Positions 7,181 to 16,000 of a DNA stretch of 20,687 bases are shown here, piece by piece. Numbering within the stretch: position 1 is the first letter of the stretch; the number at the start of each line of letters is the position of its first letter. The stretch is from an uncultured Pseudomonadota bacterium (GTDB lineage Bacteria > Myxococcota_A > UBA796 > UBA9615): the NCBI GenBank assembly GCA_937907595.1, contig CALCXL010000544.1, forward strand, positions 1 through 20,687, given 5' to 3'. The position numbers were made by a program, and so were the translations under genes. The notes below the pieces were generated by a model. It saw only the letters and a program-made list of their open reading frames with translations, did no database searches and was not told the DNA's origin.

Positions 7181-9435
7181 TGAGTGCCAAGACTAGCTCG
7201 TCCGACCAGTTTCCCCCCGAAGCGGCCGTGGATGGACAGCTCCAGACCCACGGGCTGGGGACGGTCGCCTGGATCACCGACGTCGGACACGTGCGCGGTC
7301 GCAACGAGGACCGTCTGCTCGTCAAGTCCGTGTGGGGTGGTTCCTGGCTGCTGCTGCTCGTGGCGGACGGCGCCGGCGGGCACGACAGCGGGGACAAGGC
7401 CGCCGAGCAGGTGGTCGGCACCTTCAACGACTTCTTCCCCGAGCAGGGCGAGCCGCCGCCCGGAGACGCCAACGCCTGGCTGCTCGACGTCATCACCCGC
7501 GGGCACAACAACGTGCGCAACCTGGCCGAGGGTCAGGCCCGGCCCCCGGCCTCCACGGCGGTCGGCGTGCTGCTGGAGCGGGCCAGCCTGTGCGGTTGGC
7601 GCTTCCACGTGGGCGACAGCCGCCTCTACGTGCGGCAGCCCGGCGGGATGGTCGCGCAGTGGACCCGCGACCACAACATCACCAACGGGCTGATCGATCG
7701 CGGCCTGCCCGTGGCCCAGGCCCTGCGCATCGCCGACGGCGGGCGCCTCACCCAGGTCATGGGCGGCATCTCCGACCCGGAGCCGGAGATCCTCGGGCCC
7801 CTGAAGTTCGACCCGGGCACCGTGCTCCTGCTCTGCAGCGACGGCATCTACGGCCACAACGGCGACCGCGAGGTCCTGGTGCCGGCCATGAAGCCCGACG
7901 AGGGCACCGTGGTGGAGCGCGCTGCCGCCCTCAAGCAGGCCGTGCTGGACGGCGACGCCCCGGACAACCTCACCGCCGTGCTGTGGGAGGTCCCGGCCGA
8001 CGCCGAGCCCACCCGCGACCGCGTCACCGTCACCAACTCCATGCGCTCGGTCACGGCCGAGGACGTTGAGAAGGCCCTGGCCCGCAAGGTGCGGCAGGAG
8101 CTGGGCCTGGGGCCGGGACCGGACGACGAGCCCATTGCGGAGCCCCCGTCGGCCTCCCCGCGCTCCCGGGGCGGCCTGCGCTGGCCCCTGGTGGCCGCGA
8201 TCATGGTGGTCGCCGTCGTGGTGTTCCTGCGCAGCCAGCAGCCGGAGCCCGCCCCCCAGCCCACGCCCACGCCGGTGGCCGCGCAGACGCCGGATCCCTC
8301 GGAGCTGGACGAGGAGCTTCCTGACGCGCCGCCCGGGGACGCCCTGGCCGACCTGGTGGGAGGCTTCGACACCGCCTGGTGGAACGCGCTGCCCCCGGAC
8401 GAGCGGGACGCATCCCTGCGCCTCCTGGGCGACGTGGTGGCGGCGCTGGACCCGTCGCCGGCCACCTTGCTGTCGCCTCTGGAGGGGGACGTCGCCTACA
8501 CCATGGACGGCTGGCCCCAGGCCGGTGGCCGCAACGCCGAGCGTGCTGCCGCAGCCTGGGCGGCGCGGGGCGTGCTCATGGCGCAGCACCCGGACCTGCT
8601 CGACCAGCGCGGGGTGCGGGACGCGCTGACCGACGCCGCCTGCGCCCGGGTGGAGACCTCCTGGCCCCGCGGCGACTCCCTGGATCCCGGCGAGGCCCTG
8701 CAGATGGCGCCCTGGCTGGCCGCCTGCCTGGAGGCGCCCGGCGCGTCGGTGCAGGTGCGGCTTGGGGGTTGGCCGAGCCGCGGCTGGCGCATGGAGGAGT
8801 TCAACCAGGCCAAGTTCCTGGCCACCCGCGACGACCCCCAGGCGCTGCTGCGCTACGCCGACGCGGAGAGCCCCCGCATCCTGGAGCTGAGCCTGCTCGC
8901 GTCGGCCCTACGTCAGCCGATCCTGGCGGGCATCGACGTCGAGGTGGGCGTGGTGCAGCCCGCGGGCGACTTCCAGGAGGGCAACCTGCCCGACGAGCGC
9001 CGCGTGCAGGCCGCCGGTCGCGCGCATGAGATCGTCGGCATGCTCCGCACCGCCGTGGGCGACGCCGTGACCATCCACGGCACGGGCCGGGTGGCCTCGG
9101 ACCTGACCGCGGTGTTCGGCGCGACCTCGCCGACCCCCGAGCAGCAGGCCGCCCTGGACGACGTCAACCGCCGGGTCGACGTCGTGCTCAGCCGCCCCTT
9201 CAGCGCGGTCGGCGAGCCGGAGGACGACGAGGAGCTGCCCGACAGCCCCCCGGGCGAGCACGAGGAGGACGAGGAGCTGCCCGACGACGTCGCCACGGAG
9301 CCCGGAGACGCCGAAGCAGCGCCCGAGCCGTCGCCCGCGCCGTCGCCCGAGCCGTCGCCCGAGCCGTCCCCGGAGGCCACCGCGCCCGCGGACGCCGACC
9401 CCAGCGGCTCGTCGACGCCCGCCGACAGTCCCTGA
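7180..9435 (+). CDS. Membrane-spanning PP2C-type phosphatase with a degenerate OmpA-like periplasmic domain
   Basis: The protein is 751 residues from GTG 7180. Residues 25-270 are a complete PP2C/PPM phosphatase: RGRNEDR (40-45), VADGAGGH with metal-binding Asp63, STAVGVLL, GDSRLYV, CSDGIYG with Asp221, and PDNLTAVL with Asp262. A single membrane helix follows (about 334-350: WPLVAAIMVVAVVVFL), then a Pro-rich linker. A soluble region at about 395-570 is unassigned. Residues 570-677 resemble an OmpA C-terminal fold (IDVEV, a GRAHEIVGML helix, NRRVDVVL), but the Asp of the usual GHTD motif is missing. The tail is acidic and PSPEP-rich. The acidic motif DEELPD occurs three times (about 377, 683 and 699). 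PP2C enzymes remove phosphate from Ser/Thr, and the catalytic part should be cytoplasmic. No partner kinase is in the window. Its place between efflux adaptor and pump genes is unusual. Confidence 0.85.
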   Translation: MSAKTSSSDQFPPEAAVDGQLQTHGLGTVAWITDVGHVRGRNEDRLLVKSVWGGSWLLLLVADGAGGHDSGDKAAEQVVGTFNDFFPEQGEPPPGDANAWLLDVITRGHNNVRNLAEGQARPPASTAVGVLLERASLCGWRFHVGDSRLYVRQPGGMVAQWTRDHNITNGLIDRGLPVAQALRIADGGRLTQVMGGISDPEPEILGPLKFDPGTVLLLCSDGIYGHNGDREVLVPAMKPDEGTVVERAAALKQAVLDGDAPDNLTAVLWEVPADAEPTRDRVTVTNSMRSVTAEDVEKALARKVRQELGLGPGPDDEPIAEPPSASPRSRGGLRWPLVAAIMVVAVVVFLRSQQPEPAPQPTPTPVAAQTPDPSELDEELPDAPPGDALADLVGGFDTAWWNALPPDERDASLRLLGDVVAALDPSPATLLSPLEGDVAYTMDGWPQAGGRNAERAAAAWAARGVLMAQHPDLLDQRGVRDALTDAACARVETSWPRGDSLDPGEALQMAPWLAACLEAPGASVQVRLGGWPSRGWRMEEFNQAKFLATRDDPQALLRYADAESPRILELSLLASALRQPILAGIDVEVGVVQPAGDFQEGNLPDERRVQAAGRAHEIVGMLRTAVGDAVTIHGTGRVASDLTAVFGATSPTPEQQAALDDVNRRVDVVLSRPFSAVGEPEDDEELPDSPPGEHEEDEELPDDVATEPGDAEAAPEPSPAPSPEPSPEPSPEATAPADADPSGSSTPADSP
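9325..9372 (+). repeat. Four 12-base tandem units coding for a PSPEP tail
   Basis: Units of the form GAGCCGTCGCCC are repeated four times, with GCG replacing GAG in the second and a changed end in the fourth. They encode the PSPAPSPEPSPEPSP tail of the PP2C protein. The stretch is a coding low-complexity repeat, not a mobile or CRISPR element. Confidence 0.8.
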
Positions 9436-9480
9436 GCCCCCGCGCCGCGCCCCGGGGCCGGTGCCAATCTTCCCCCCGAC

Positions 9481-9519
9481 GAAATGATCCCGCCCGCTCC
9501 GGGGTATGAAGGCCGCCCG
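9481..9519 (+). promoter_or_regulatory. Promoter-like region before RND permease 1
   Basis: GAAATGATCCC and, further on, CCGGGGTATGAAGGCC resemble the element at 5951-5980 before the adaptor. TATGAA (9505-9510, 4 of 6 to -10 consensus) ends nine bases before the ATG at 9520. No Shine-Dalgarno sequence is present. The rest of the gap from 9436 holds only a short GCCCCGGGGC palindrome. Confidence 0.3.
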
Positions 9520-12500
9520 ATGGCGGAGCCCCTTCCCGTGCCCGATCCCCCCTCGTCCGGCGGCCTCTACGGGGCCCTGGTGCGCCGCCCCGTCGCGGCG
9601 ATCATGGCGTTCTCCGCCGCCGTGGTGTTCGGCCTGGTCTCCTACGCCAGCCTGCCGCTCAACCTCATGCCGGACCTGGACTACCCGACGCTGACGGTGC
9701 GCACGGAGTTCGCCGGCGCCGCCCCGGGGGAGGTCGAGACCCAGGTCTCCCGCCCCCTGGAGGAGACGCTGTCCACGGTGCCGGGCCTGGTCACCCTGGA
9801 GAGCATCTCCCGGGCCGGCATCTCCGACGTGGTGCTCGAGTTCAACTGGGACACGGACATGTCCGATGTCAGCCAGGGCGTGCGCGAGCGGCTGGGGCTG
9901 ATCGAGCTGCCCGACGAGGTCAAGCGCCCCCTGGTCCTGCGCTACGACCCCAACCTGGACCCGATCCTGCGCATCGCGCTGGCGGGCGGGGAAGGGGACA
10001 CGGAGAAGGACCTGGTCCTGCTGCGCCGCCTCGCCGACGAGGAGGTGCGCCGCGCCCTGGAGGTCCTGCCCGGCGTGGCCGCGGTCAAGGTGCGCGGCGG
10101 CCTGGAGCGCGAGGTCACGGTCGGCGTCGACGAGGGCCTGCTGCACGCGCGCGGCTTCACCCTGCAGAACCTGATCGATCGGCTGCAGTCGGAGAACGTC
10201 AACCTGGCCGGCGGCTCCCTGCTGGAGGGGCAGACCGAGTACCTGCTGCGCACCCTCAACGAGTTCTCCGGGCCCGACGAGATCGCCGACCTGATCCTCG
10301 TCGGCGGCGACGGCAACATCGCGCGGCTGGGCGACGTCGCCACGGTCGAGGTCCGCACCAAGGACCGGGAGGTCGTTGGGCGGGTCGCGGGGCGGGAGGC
10401 GGTGGAGATCGCCGTCTACCGCGAGGCCGACGCCAACATCGTCTCCGTCAGCAAGGCGGTGATGGAGCGCACCTTCGGCAGCGCGGAGCAGCAGGCCTGG
10501 GTGGCCAATCGGGCGAAGGAGCAGGCCGAGGGCGGCGACAAGGCGAAGGAGGACAAGAAGAAGAAGCCCGAGGCCAAGGCCGGCGGGGCGAAGGGCAAGG
10601 GCAAGAAGGGCAAGAAGGGGGGCAAGCGCGGAGGCGCCGGCGGCCCCCGCGCCGTCGAGCGCAACATGACCCGCTTCCTGGCCCACGAGCTCCCCCCAGG
10701 CACCTCCTTCACCGTCGTGGCCGATCAGGCCCGCTTCATCGAGGCCAGCGTCGACGACGTGCGCTCCACGGCGCTGTGGGGCGCGATCCTGGCCGTGCTG
10801 GTCCTCTTCCTCTTCCTGCGCCACGGCTGGTCCACCGCGATCATCGCCGCCGCCATCCCCATCTCCGTGGTGGTCACCTTCGCGCCGATGTACCTGGTGG
10901 GCGTCAGCCTCAACCTGATGTCCCTGGGCGGCCTGGCCCTGGCCATCGGCATGCTGGTGGACAACTCCATCGTGGTGCTGGAGTCCGTGCACCGCTGCCG
11001 GGAGGAGGGGGACTCCGCCTTCGACGCGGCCGTGCGGGGCACCCGGGAGGTGGCCGGCGCGGTCGTCGCCTCCACCTTGACCACCGTCGCGGTCTTCTTC
11101 CCCATCGCCTTCGTCACCGGCGTCGCGGGGCAGCTCTTCGGGCACCTGGCGCTCACCGTCGTCTTCGGCCTGCTGGCGTCGCTGGCCGTGGCCCTGTTCC
11201 TCATCCCCGTGCTGTCCGCCCTGCCCGAGCGCGCGGCCCTGCGGGGGGAGGCCCCGGCCGACGAGCCCTGGACCTGGCTGTCCCCGCTGCTGGTGCTGCG
11301 GCAGGCCCGCGATCGGGTGCTGCGGCAAGCCCGAAGCGACCGGCCGGTGGCGCTCAAGGCCCTGATCCTGCTGCTGCTGGTCCCGATCCAGGCGGCGCAG
11401 ATCGCGATCCTGCTGCCGATCGTCCTGGCGCTGTGGCTGGCCTTCCGCCTCGCCCTGGTGCTGGGCTGGGTGGGCGGCGCGGCGGTCAAGGGCCTCCTGT
11501 GGCTGTTCGGCTTCGTCGGCCGTCCCCTGGGTCGCCTCTTCGACCGGGGCTTCGCGGCGCTGGAGTCGGGCTACGTCGCCTCGGTGGGCGCCGCGCTGCG
11601 CTCGCCGTCGCTGGTGCTGCTGCCCGCCGCGCTGCTCTTCGCCGGGTCCATCGCCCTGCTCGGCGGCCTGGGCTCCGAGCTCCTGCCGGAGGTCCACCAG
11701 GGCGTCGTCCTGGCCCAGGTCCGCATGCCCGTCGGCACCCCCCTGACCACCACCATGCACGTGGTCGACTCCCTGGAGGCGCAGATCGCGGCCCTGCCGG
11801 CCGTGGACTCCGTCTACTCCGCGTCGGGCGCCGAGCGGGACCTGTCGGCCAGCGGCGATCGCGGGCAGCACACCGCGGACATGACCATCCGCCTCGCCCC
11901 GGCCGACGACCTGGCCGCCGCCGAGGCCGCCGCCCTCGCCGCCATCCGGGGGCTGGTGGCCGCGGTGCCCGACGCGTCCCTGGAGCTGTCCAGCCCCGCG
12001 CTCTTCTCCTTCCGCACCCCCCTGGAGGTGGAGGTCCGCGGCCACGAGCTGCCGATCCTGCGCGAGGCCGCGGACCAGGCCGTCGCCGCCATGAGCGCCC
12101 TGCCCGGCCTGCGCGACGTGCGCTCCAACTTGCGCGCCGGCTTCCCGGAGATCCAGATCCGCTACGACCGCGAGCGCCTGAGCCGCTACGACCTGGACAT
12201 CGGCGACGTAGCCCGGGCGGTGCGGGACAAGGTGGCCGGCAACGTGGCCACGGACCTGCGCGGTCGGGCCCGCCGCACCGACGTGCGCGTCATCCTGCGG
12301 GAGCGCGACCGCGAGTCCCTGGACGACCTGCGCCGCCTCAACGTGAACCCCCGCGGCGTGCCCCCCATCGCCCTGGAGGCGGTGGCCGAGCTGCTCCCCG
12401 CCGAGGGCCCCAGCGAGATCCGCCGCGCCGATCAGGAGCGCGCGGCCCTGGTGACGGCCAGCCTGGTGGGCTTCGATCTGGGCTCGGCGGCGGCGTCGGT

Positions 12501-13086
12501 GGAGGCCGCGTTGGCCGACCTGGAGGTGGACGAGAGCATCCGCTACGAGGTCGGAGGGCAGAGCCGGGAGATGGAGGCGTCGCTGTCGTCGCTCGGCTTC
12601 GCGCTGCTCCTGGCCATCTTCCTGGTCTACGTGATCATGGCCAGCCAGTTTGAGTCGGTGATCCAGCCCCTGGTGATCCTCTTCGCCCTGCCCCTGGCGG
12701 TGGTCGGCGTGGCCGGCGGCCTGCTCCTGACCGGCACCCCCATCAGCGTCGTCGTGCTCATCGGCGCGATCGTGCTGGCCGGCGTCGTCGTCAACAACGC
12801 CATCATCCTGGTGGACTACGCCAACCAGCTTCAGGAGCGGGGCATGACGCCCCTGCAGGCCGTGGCGCAGGCCGGGCGGGTTCGGCTGAGGCCCATCCTC
12901 ATCTCCACCCTCACCACCGTGTTGGGCCTGCTTCCCATGGCCTTCGGCGGCGGGGAGGGCAGCGAGATCCGGCAGCCCCTGGCCCTGACGATCATCGCCG
13001 GCCTCAGCAGCTCCACCCTGCTCACGCTCTTCGTGGTGCCGGTGCTCTACGGCCTGATCGGAAGGCTGCGCCGGAGCCCGACGTGA
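9520..13086 (+). CDS. RND efflux permease 1 with lysine-rich periplasmic insert and extra membrane helices
   Basis: The protein is 1188 residues from ATG 9520; an in-frame ATG at 9484 adds 12 residues. It is an inner-membrane proton-driven RND pump: TM1 at about 26-45, a porter loop with VETQVSRPLEETLSTVPG, TM4 with GMLVDNSIVVLES (Asp481 is the likely proton-relay residue), and a C-terminal half with SLGFALLLAIFLVYVIMASQFES and VVVNNAIILVDYANQ. Two features depart from the usual roughly 1030-residue length. Residues about 328-378 hold a Lys/Gly insert with 14 Lys (for example KAKEDKKKKPEAK), just before the LPPGTSFTVVADQARFIEAS segment. Residues about 611-667 are an additional hydrophobic stretch between TM6 and TM7. 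The stop codon overlaps the start of permease 2 (GTGA), so the two are co-translated and may form one mixed pump. Substrate unknown. Confidence 0.92.
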   Translation: MAEPLPVPDPPSSGGLYGALVRRPVAAIMAFSAAVVFGLVSYASLPLNLMPDLDYPTLTVRTEFAGAAPGEVETQVSRPLEETLSTVPGLVTLESISRAGISDVVLEFNWDTDMSDVSQGVRERLGLIELPDEVKRPLVLRYDPNLDPILRIALAGGEGDTEKDLVLLRRLADEEVRRALEVLPGVAAVKVRGGLEREVTVGVDEGLLHARGFTLQNLIDRLQSENVNLAGGSLLEGQTEYLLRTLNEFSGPDEIADLILVGGDGNIARLGDVATVEVRTKDREVVGRVAGREAVEIAVYREADANIVSVSKAVMERTFGSAEQQAWVANRAKEQAEGGDKAKEDKKKKPEAKAGGAKGKGKKGKKGGKRGGAGGPRAVERNMTRFLAHELPPGTSFTVVADQARFIEASVDDVRSTALWGAILAVLVLFLFLRHGWSTAIIAAAIPISVVVTFAPMYLVGVSLNLMSLGGLALAIGMLVDNSIVVLESVHRCREEGDSAFDAAVRGTREVAGAVVASTLTTVAVFFPIAFVTGVAGQLFGHLALTVVFGLLASLAVALFLIPVLSALPERAALRGEAPADEPWTWLSPLLVLRQARDRVLRQARSDRPVALKALILLLLVPIQAAQIAILLPIVLALWLAFRLALVLGWVGGAAVKGLLWLFGFVGRPLGRLFDRGFAALESGYVASVGAALRSPSLVLLPAALLFAGSIALLGGLGSELLPEVHQGVVLAQVRMPVGTPLTTTMHVVDSLEAQIAALPAVDSVYSASGAERDLSASGDRGQHTADMTIRLAPADDLAAAEAAALAAIRGLVAAVPDASLELSSPALFSFRTPLEVEVRGHELPILREAADQAVAAMSALPGLRDVRSNLRAGFPEIQIRYDRERLSRYDLDIGDVARAVRDKVAGNVATDLRGRARRTDVRVILRERDRESLDDLRRLNVNPRGVPPIALEAVAELLPAEGPSEIRRADQERAALVTASLVGFDLGSAAASVEAALADLEVDESIRYEVGGQSREMEASLSSLGFALLLAIFLVYVIMASQFESVIQPLVILFALPLAVVGVAGGLLLTGTPISVVVLIGAIVLAGVVVNNAIILVDYANQLQERGMTPLQAVAQAGRVRLRPILISTLTTVLGLLPMAFGGGEGSEIRQPLALTIIAGLSSSTLLTLFVVPVLYGLIGRLRRSPT

Positions 13087-16000
13087 ACCCGGACAGCAGC
13101 GCCGCCACCCTCCTGCCGCGCTTCGCGATCAACCGGCCGGTGACGGTGTCGATGATCCTGCTGGCGATCCTGGTGCTGGGCGCCATCAGCTGGTTCCGCA
13201 TCCCCGTCCAGCTCATGCCAAGCGGCTACGACTACCCCTACATCTGGGTGTGGATGCCCTACCGCGACGGCACGCCCCGGGAGACCGAGCGACAGATCGT
13301 CCAGCCGGTGGAGGACGCGCTGGAGACGCTGCCCGGCATCCGATCGATGGAGACACGCGCCGGCCGCGACTACGCCCGCTTCGCCCTGGAGTTCGACCAG
13401 GACACCGACATGGACGAGGCCTGGGGCGGATTGGTCGACCGCATCGAGCGGGCGCGGCCGGACCTGCCCGACGACTTCGAGCAGTACTTCGTCTACAAGT
13501 ACGACCCCGAGGACGATCCGATCCTGTGGGCCGCCATCGAGATCCCCGAGTCCGCCGAGGACCCCGCCTACACCATCGAAACCCGGGTCCAGAAGGTCCT
13601 GGAGCGGGTCCCGGGGGTGGCCCGGGTCGAGTTCCACGGGGCCCACCCCGCGCGGGTCTACGTCGACTTCCGCCGGGAGGACGTCGAGCGGCACGGGATG
13701 TCGCTGTACCGCGTCATGCAGCAGCTCCAGAAGGACAACTTCACCATGCCCTCGGGGGAGCTCTCCGGGGACTCGGGGCTGGTGCTGGTGCGCTCCCTGG
13801 CCACCTGGACCGATCGCGACGAGATCGCGCGGCTCCCCCTGGGCGACGGGCTGGTGCTGGAGGACATCGCCGACGTCATCGTGGGGCGGCCCGCCAGCAC
13901 GTCGATCCACCGGGTCAACGGCGTCAACGCGGCCTCCATCGACGTCTTCAAGGAGTCCGGCGCCAACACAATCGAGGTCTGCGAGCGGGTGCAGGCCCGC
14001 ATCGACGCCCTCTCCGAGGACCCGGCCCTGGCGGGCTTCGCCGTGCACCGGTTCTTCGACCAGGGCGACCTGATCGGCGAGAGCATCGACAACCTGCGCA
14101 ACACCGCGCTGCAGGGCGGGCTGCTGGCGGTGCTGGTGCTGCTGTTCTTCCTGCGGCGGCTGCGGGTGACGATCCTGATCGCGCTGTCGATCCCCCTGTC
14201 GCTGCTGATGACGGTGGTGGTCCAGTACTTCAGCGGCGACTCCATCAACATCCTGGCGATGATGGGGATGATGCTCAGCGTGGGCATGACGGTGGACAAC
14301 TCCATCGTCGTGGTGGAGAGCATCTACCGCCGGCGCGAGCTGGGCGAGTCACCACGGGACGCCGCGCTGCACGGCACGGCGGAGGTGGCGCTGGCGATCC
14401 TGGCCGCGACCATGACCACGGTGGTGGTCTTCCTGCCGCTGATCCTCATGAGCGACGACGCCCGCTTCAGCTTCATGATGGGGCGGATCGGCCTGCCGGT
14501 CTGCTGGGCCCTGCTCTGCTCGCTGCTGGTGGCCCTGGTCTTTGTGCCCCTGGGCACCCTGGGCATCGCCGGGGCGCCGCCGGCCGAGCCTTCGCGCTTC
14601 CTGCGGTGGGTCACCGAGCGCTACGTCGCCCTGCTGACCGCCACCCTGCGCAACCGCGGCGTGGCCTTCCTGCTGCTGCTGGTGGTGATGTCTTCGGTGT
14701 CGATCCCCATGAAGAACATGAAGCGCGCAGACGAGGTGGAGGGCGGGATCATCGACTTCGTCATCGGCCTGGAGTTCCCGGCGGACTTCACCTTCGCGGA
14801 GATCGACGAGGCCCTGGGCAAGTACGAGCAGATGGTGCTGGGCAAGCAGGAGGAGTGGCGGATCCGGGCCGTGCGCGCGCGGCGCTGGGGCGGCCGGAAC
14901 CGCGGGTTCGTCATGGCCTTCATGGAGAAGCGCAAGCGCGGCGACGTCAGCAAGGAGGCGATCACCGAGCTGTTGCCCGACCTGCTGCCCGAGGTCCCGG
15001 GCATGGACGCGTGGGTCGGTTGGCGCCGCAACATGGACAACGGCACCCAGATGACGCTGACCCTGACCGGCGACGACTCGGACACGCTGGTGGGCCTGGG
15101 CGACGAGGTCGTGCGCCGCCTGAAGGACCAGCCCGGCATCCTGGGGGTGGAGCTGGACGTCGACGAGCGCGGCGCCGACGAGCTCCAGGTGCGCGTCGAC
15201 CGCGACCGCGCGGCCCGCTACGGCGTGTCCCCGTCCGTCATCGCCCAGACCGTGGCCTTCGGCTTCCGCGGCGCGCCCCTCCGCTCGGTGCTCTTCGAGG
15301 GGCGGGAGATGTCCATGCAGGCCGGCTACCGCCTGGAGGACCGCAGCGACGTCGGCAAGCTGCGCGACTTCGACGTCTACTCGCCCCTGATGGGGGAGGT
15401 GACCCTGGGCACCGTGGCCGACTTCCGCTTTGCGAAGGGCTTCGGGACCATCCGCCGCCAGGACCGCAAGACGTCCCTGGGCGTGCGCGTGACCCTGGAG
15501 GAGGAGGACCTGATGGCGGGCGCCGGCGCCATCAACGACGCCCTCAAGACCCTGCAGCTGCCCCGCGGCTACACCTGGAACCAGGGCCGCCGCCTGGACA
15601 CCCTGGAGCAGCAGGACAAGGCGCGGCAGTTCGCGCTGATCATGTCCATCGCCTTCGTCTTCCTGCTGATGGGCATGCTCTTCGAGTCCTCGCTGCTGCC
15701 CCTGAGCGTGCTGCTGTCCATCCCCTTCGCCTTCGTGGGCGTCTACTGGGGGCTGTACCTGACCGGCACGACGTTCGAGATGATGGCCGGCATCGGCCTG
15801 GTCATCCTGGTGGGCATCGTCGTCAACAACGCCATCGTGCTGGTGGACCGGGTGCAGCAGCACCGCTTCGCCGGGATGCCGCGGGAGCAGGCGCTGCTGG
15901 AGGCGGGGCGGGAGCGCTTCCGGCCGATCGTGATGACGGCGGCGACGACCATCGTGGGCCTGCTGCCCATGGCCGCGGGGGACGCCGGCATCGTGGGCAT

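Noticed and set aside
9325..9372. Short regular repeats that might suggest a CRISPR or minisatellite array
   Set aside because: The 12-base units have no spacers and encode an in-frame Pro/Ser/Glu tail.
6259..11864. Occurrences of GCGATCGC, the cyanobacterial HIP1 octamer
   Set aside because: I noticed only three copies, explained by Gly/Ala-Asp-Arg or Ala-Ile-Ala codons; other evidence does not point to cyanobacteria.
5758..12045. Two long open frames on the minus strand (about 943 and 1045 codons) opposite the adaptor, PP2C and RND 1 genes
   Set aside because: Their translations are His/Gln/Val/Gly-rich low-complexity shadows, and the plus-strand genes have full family motifs.
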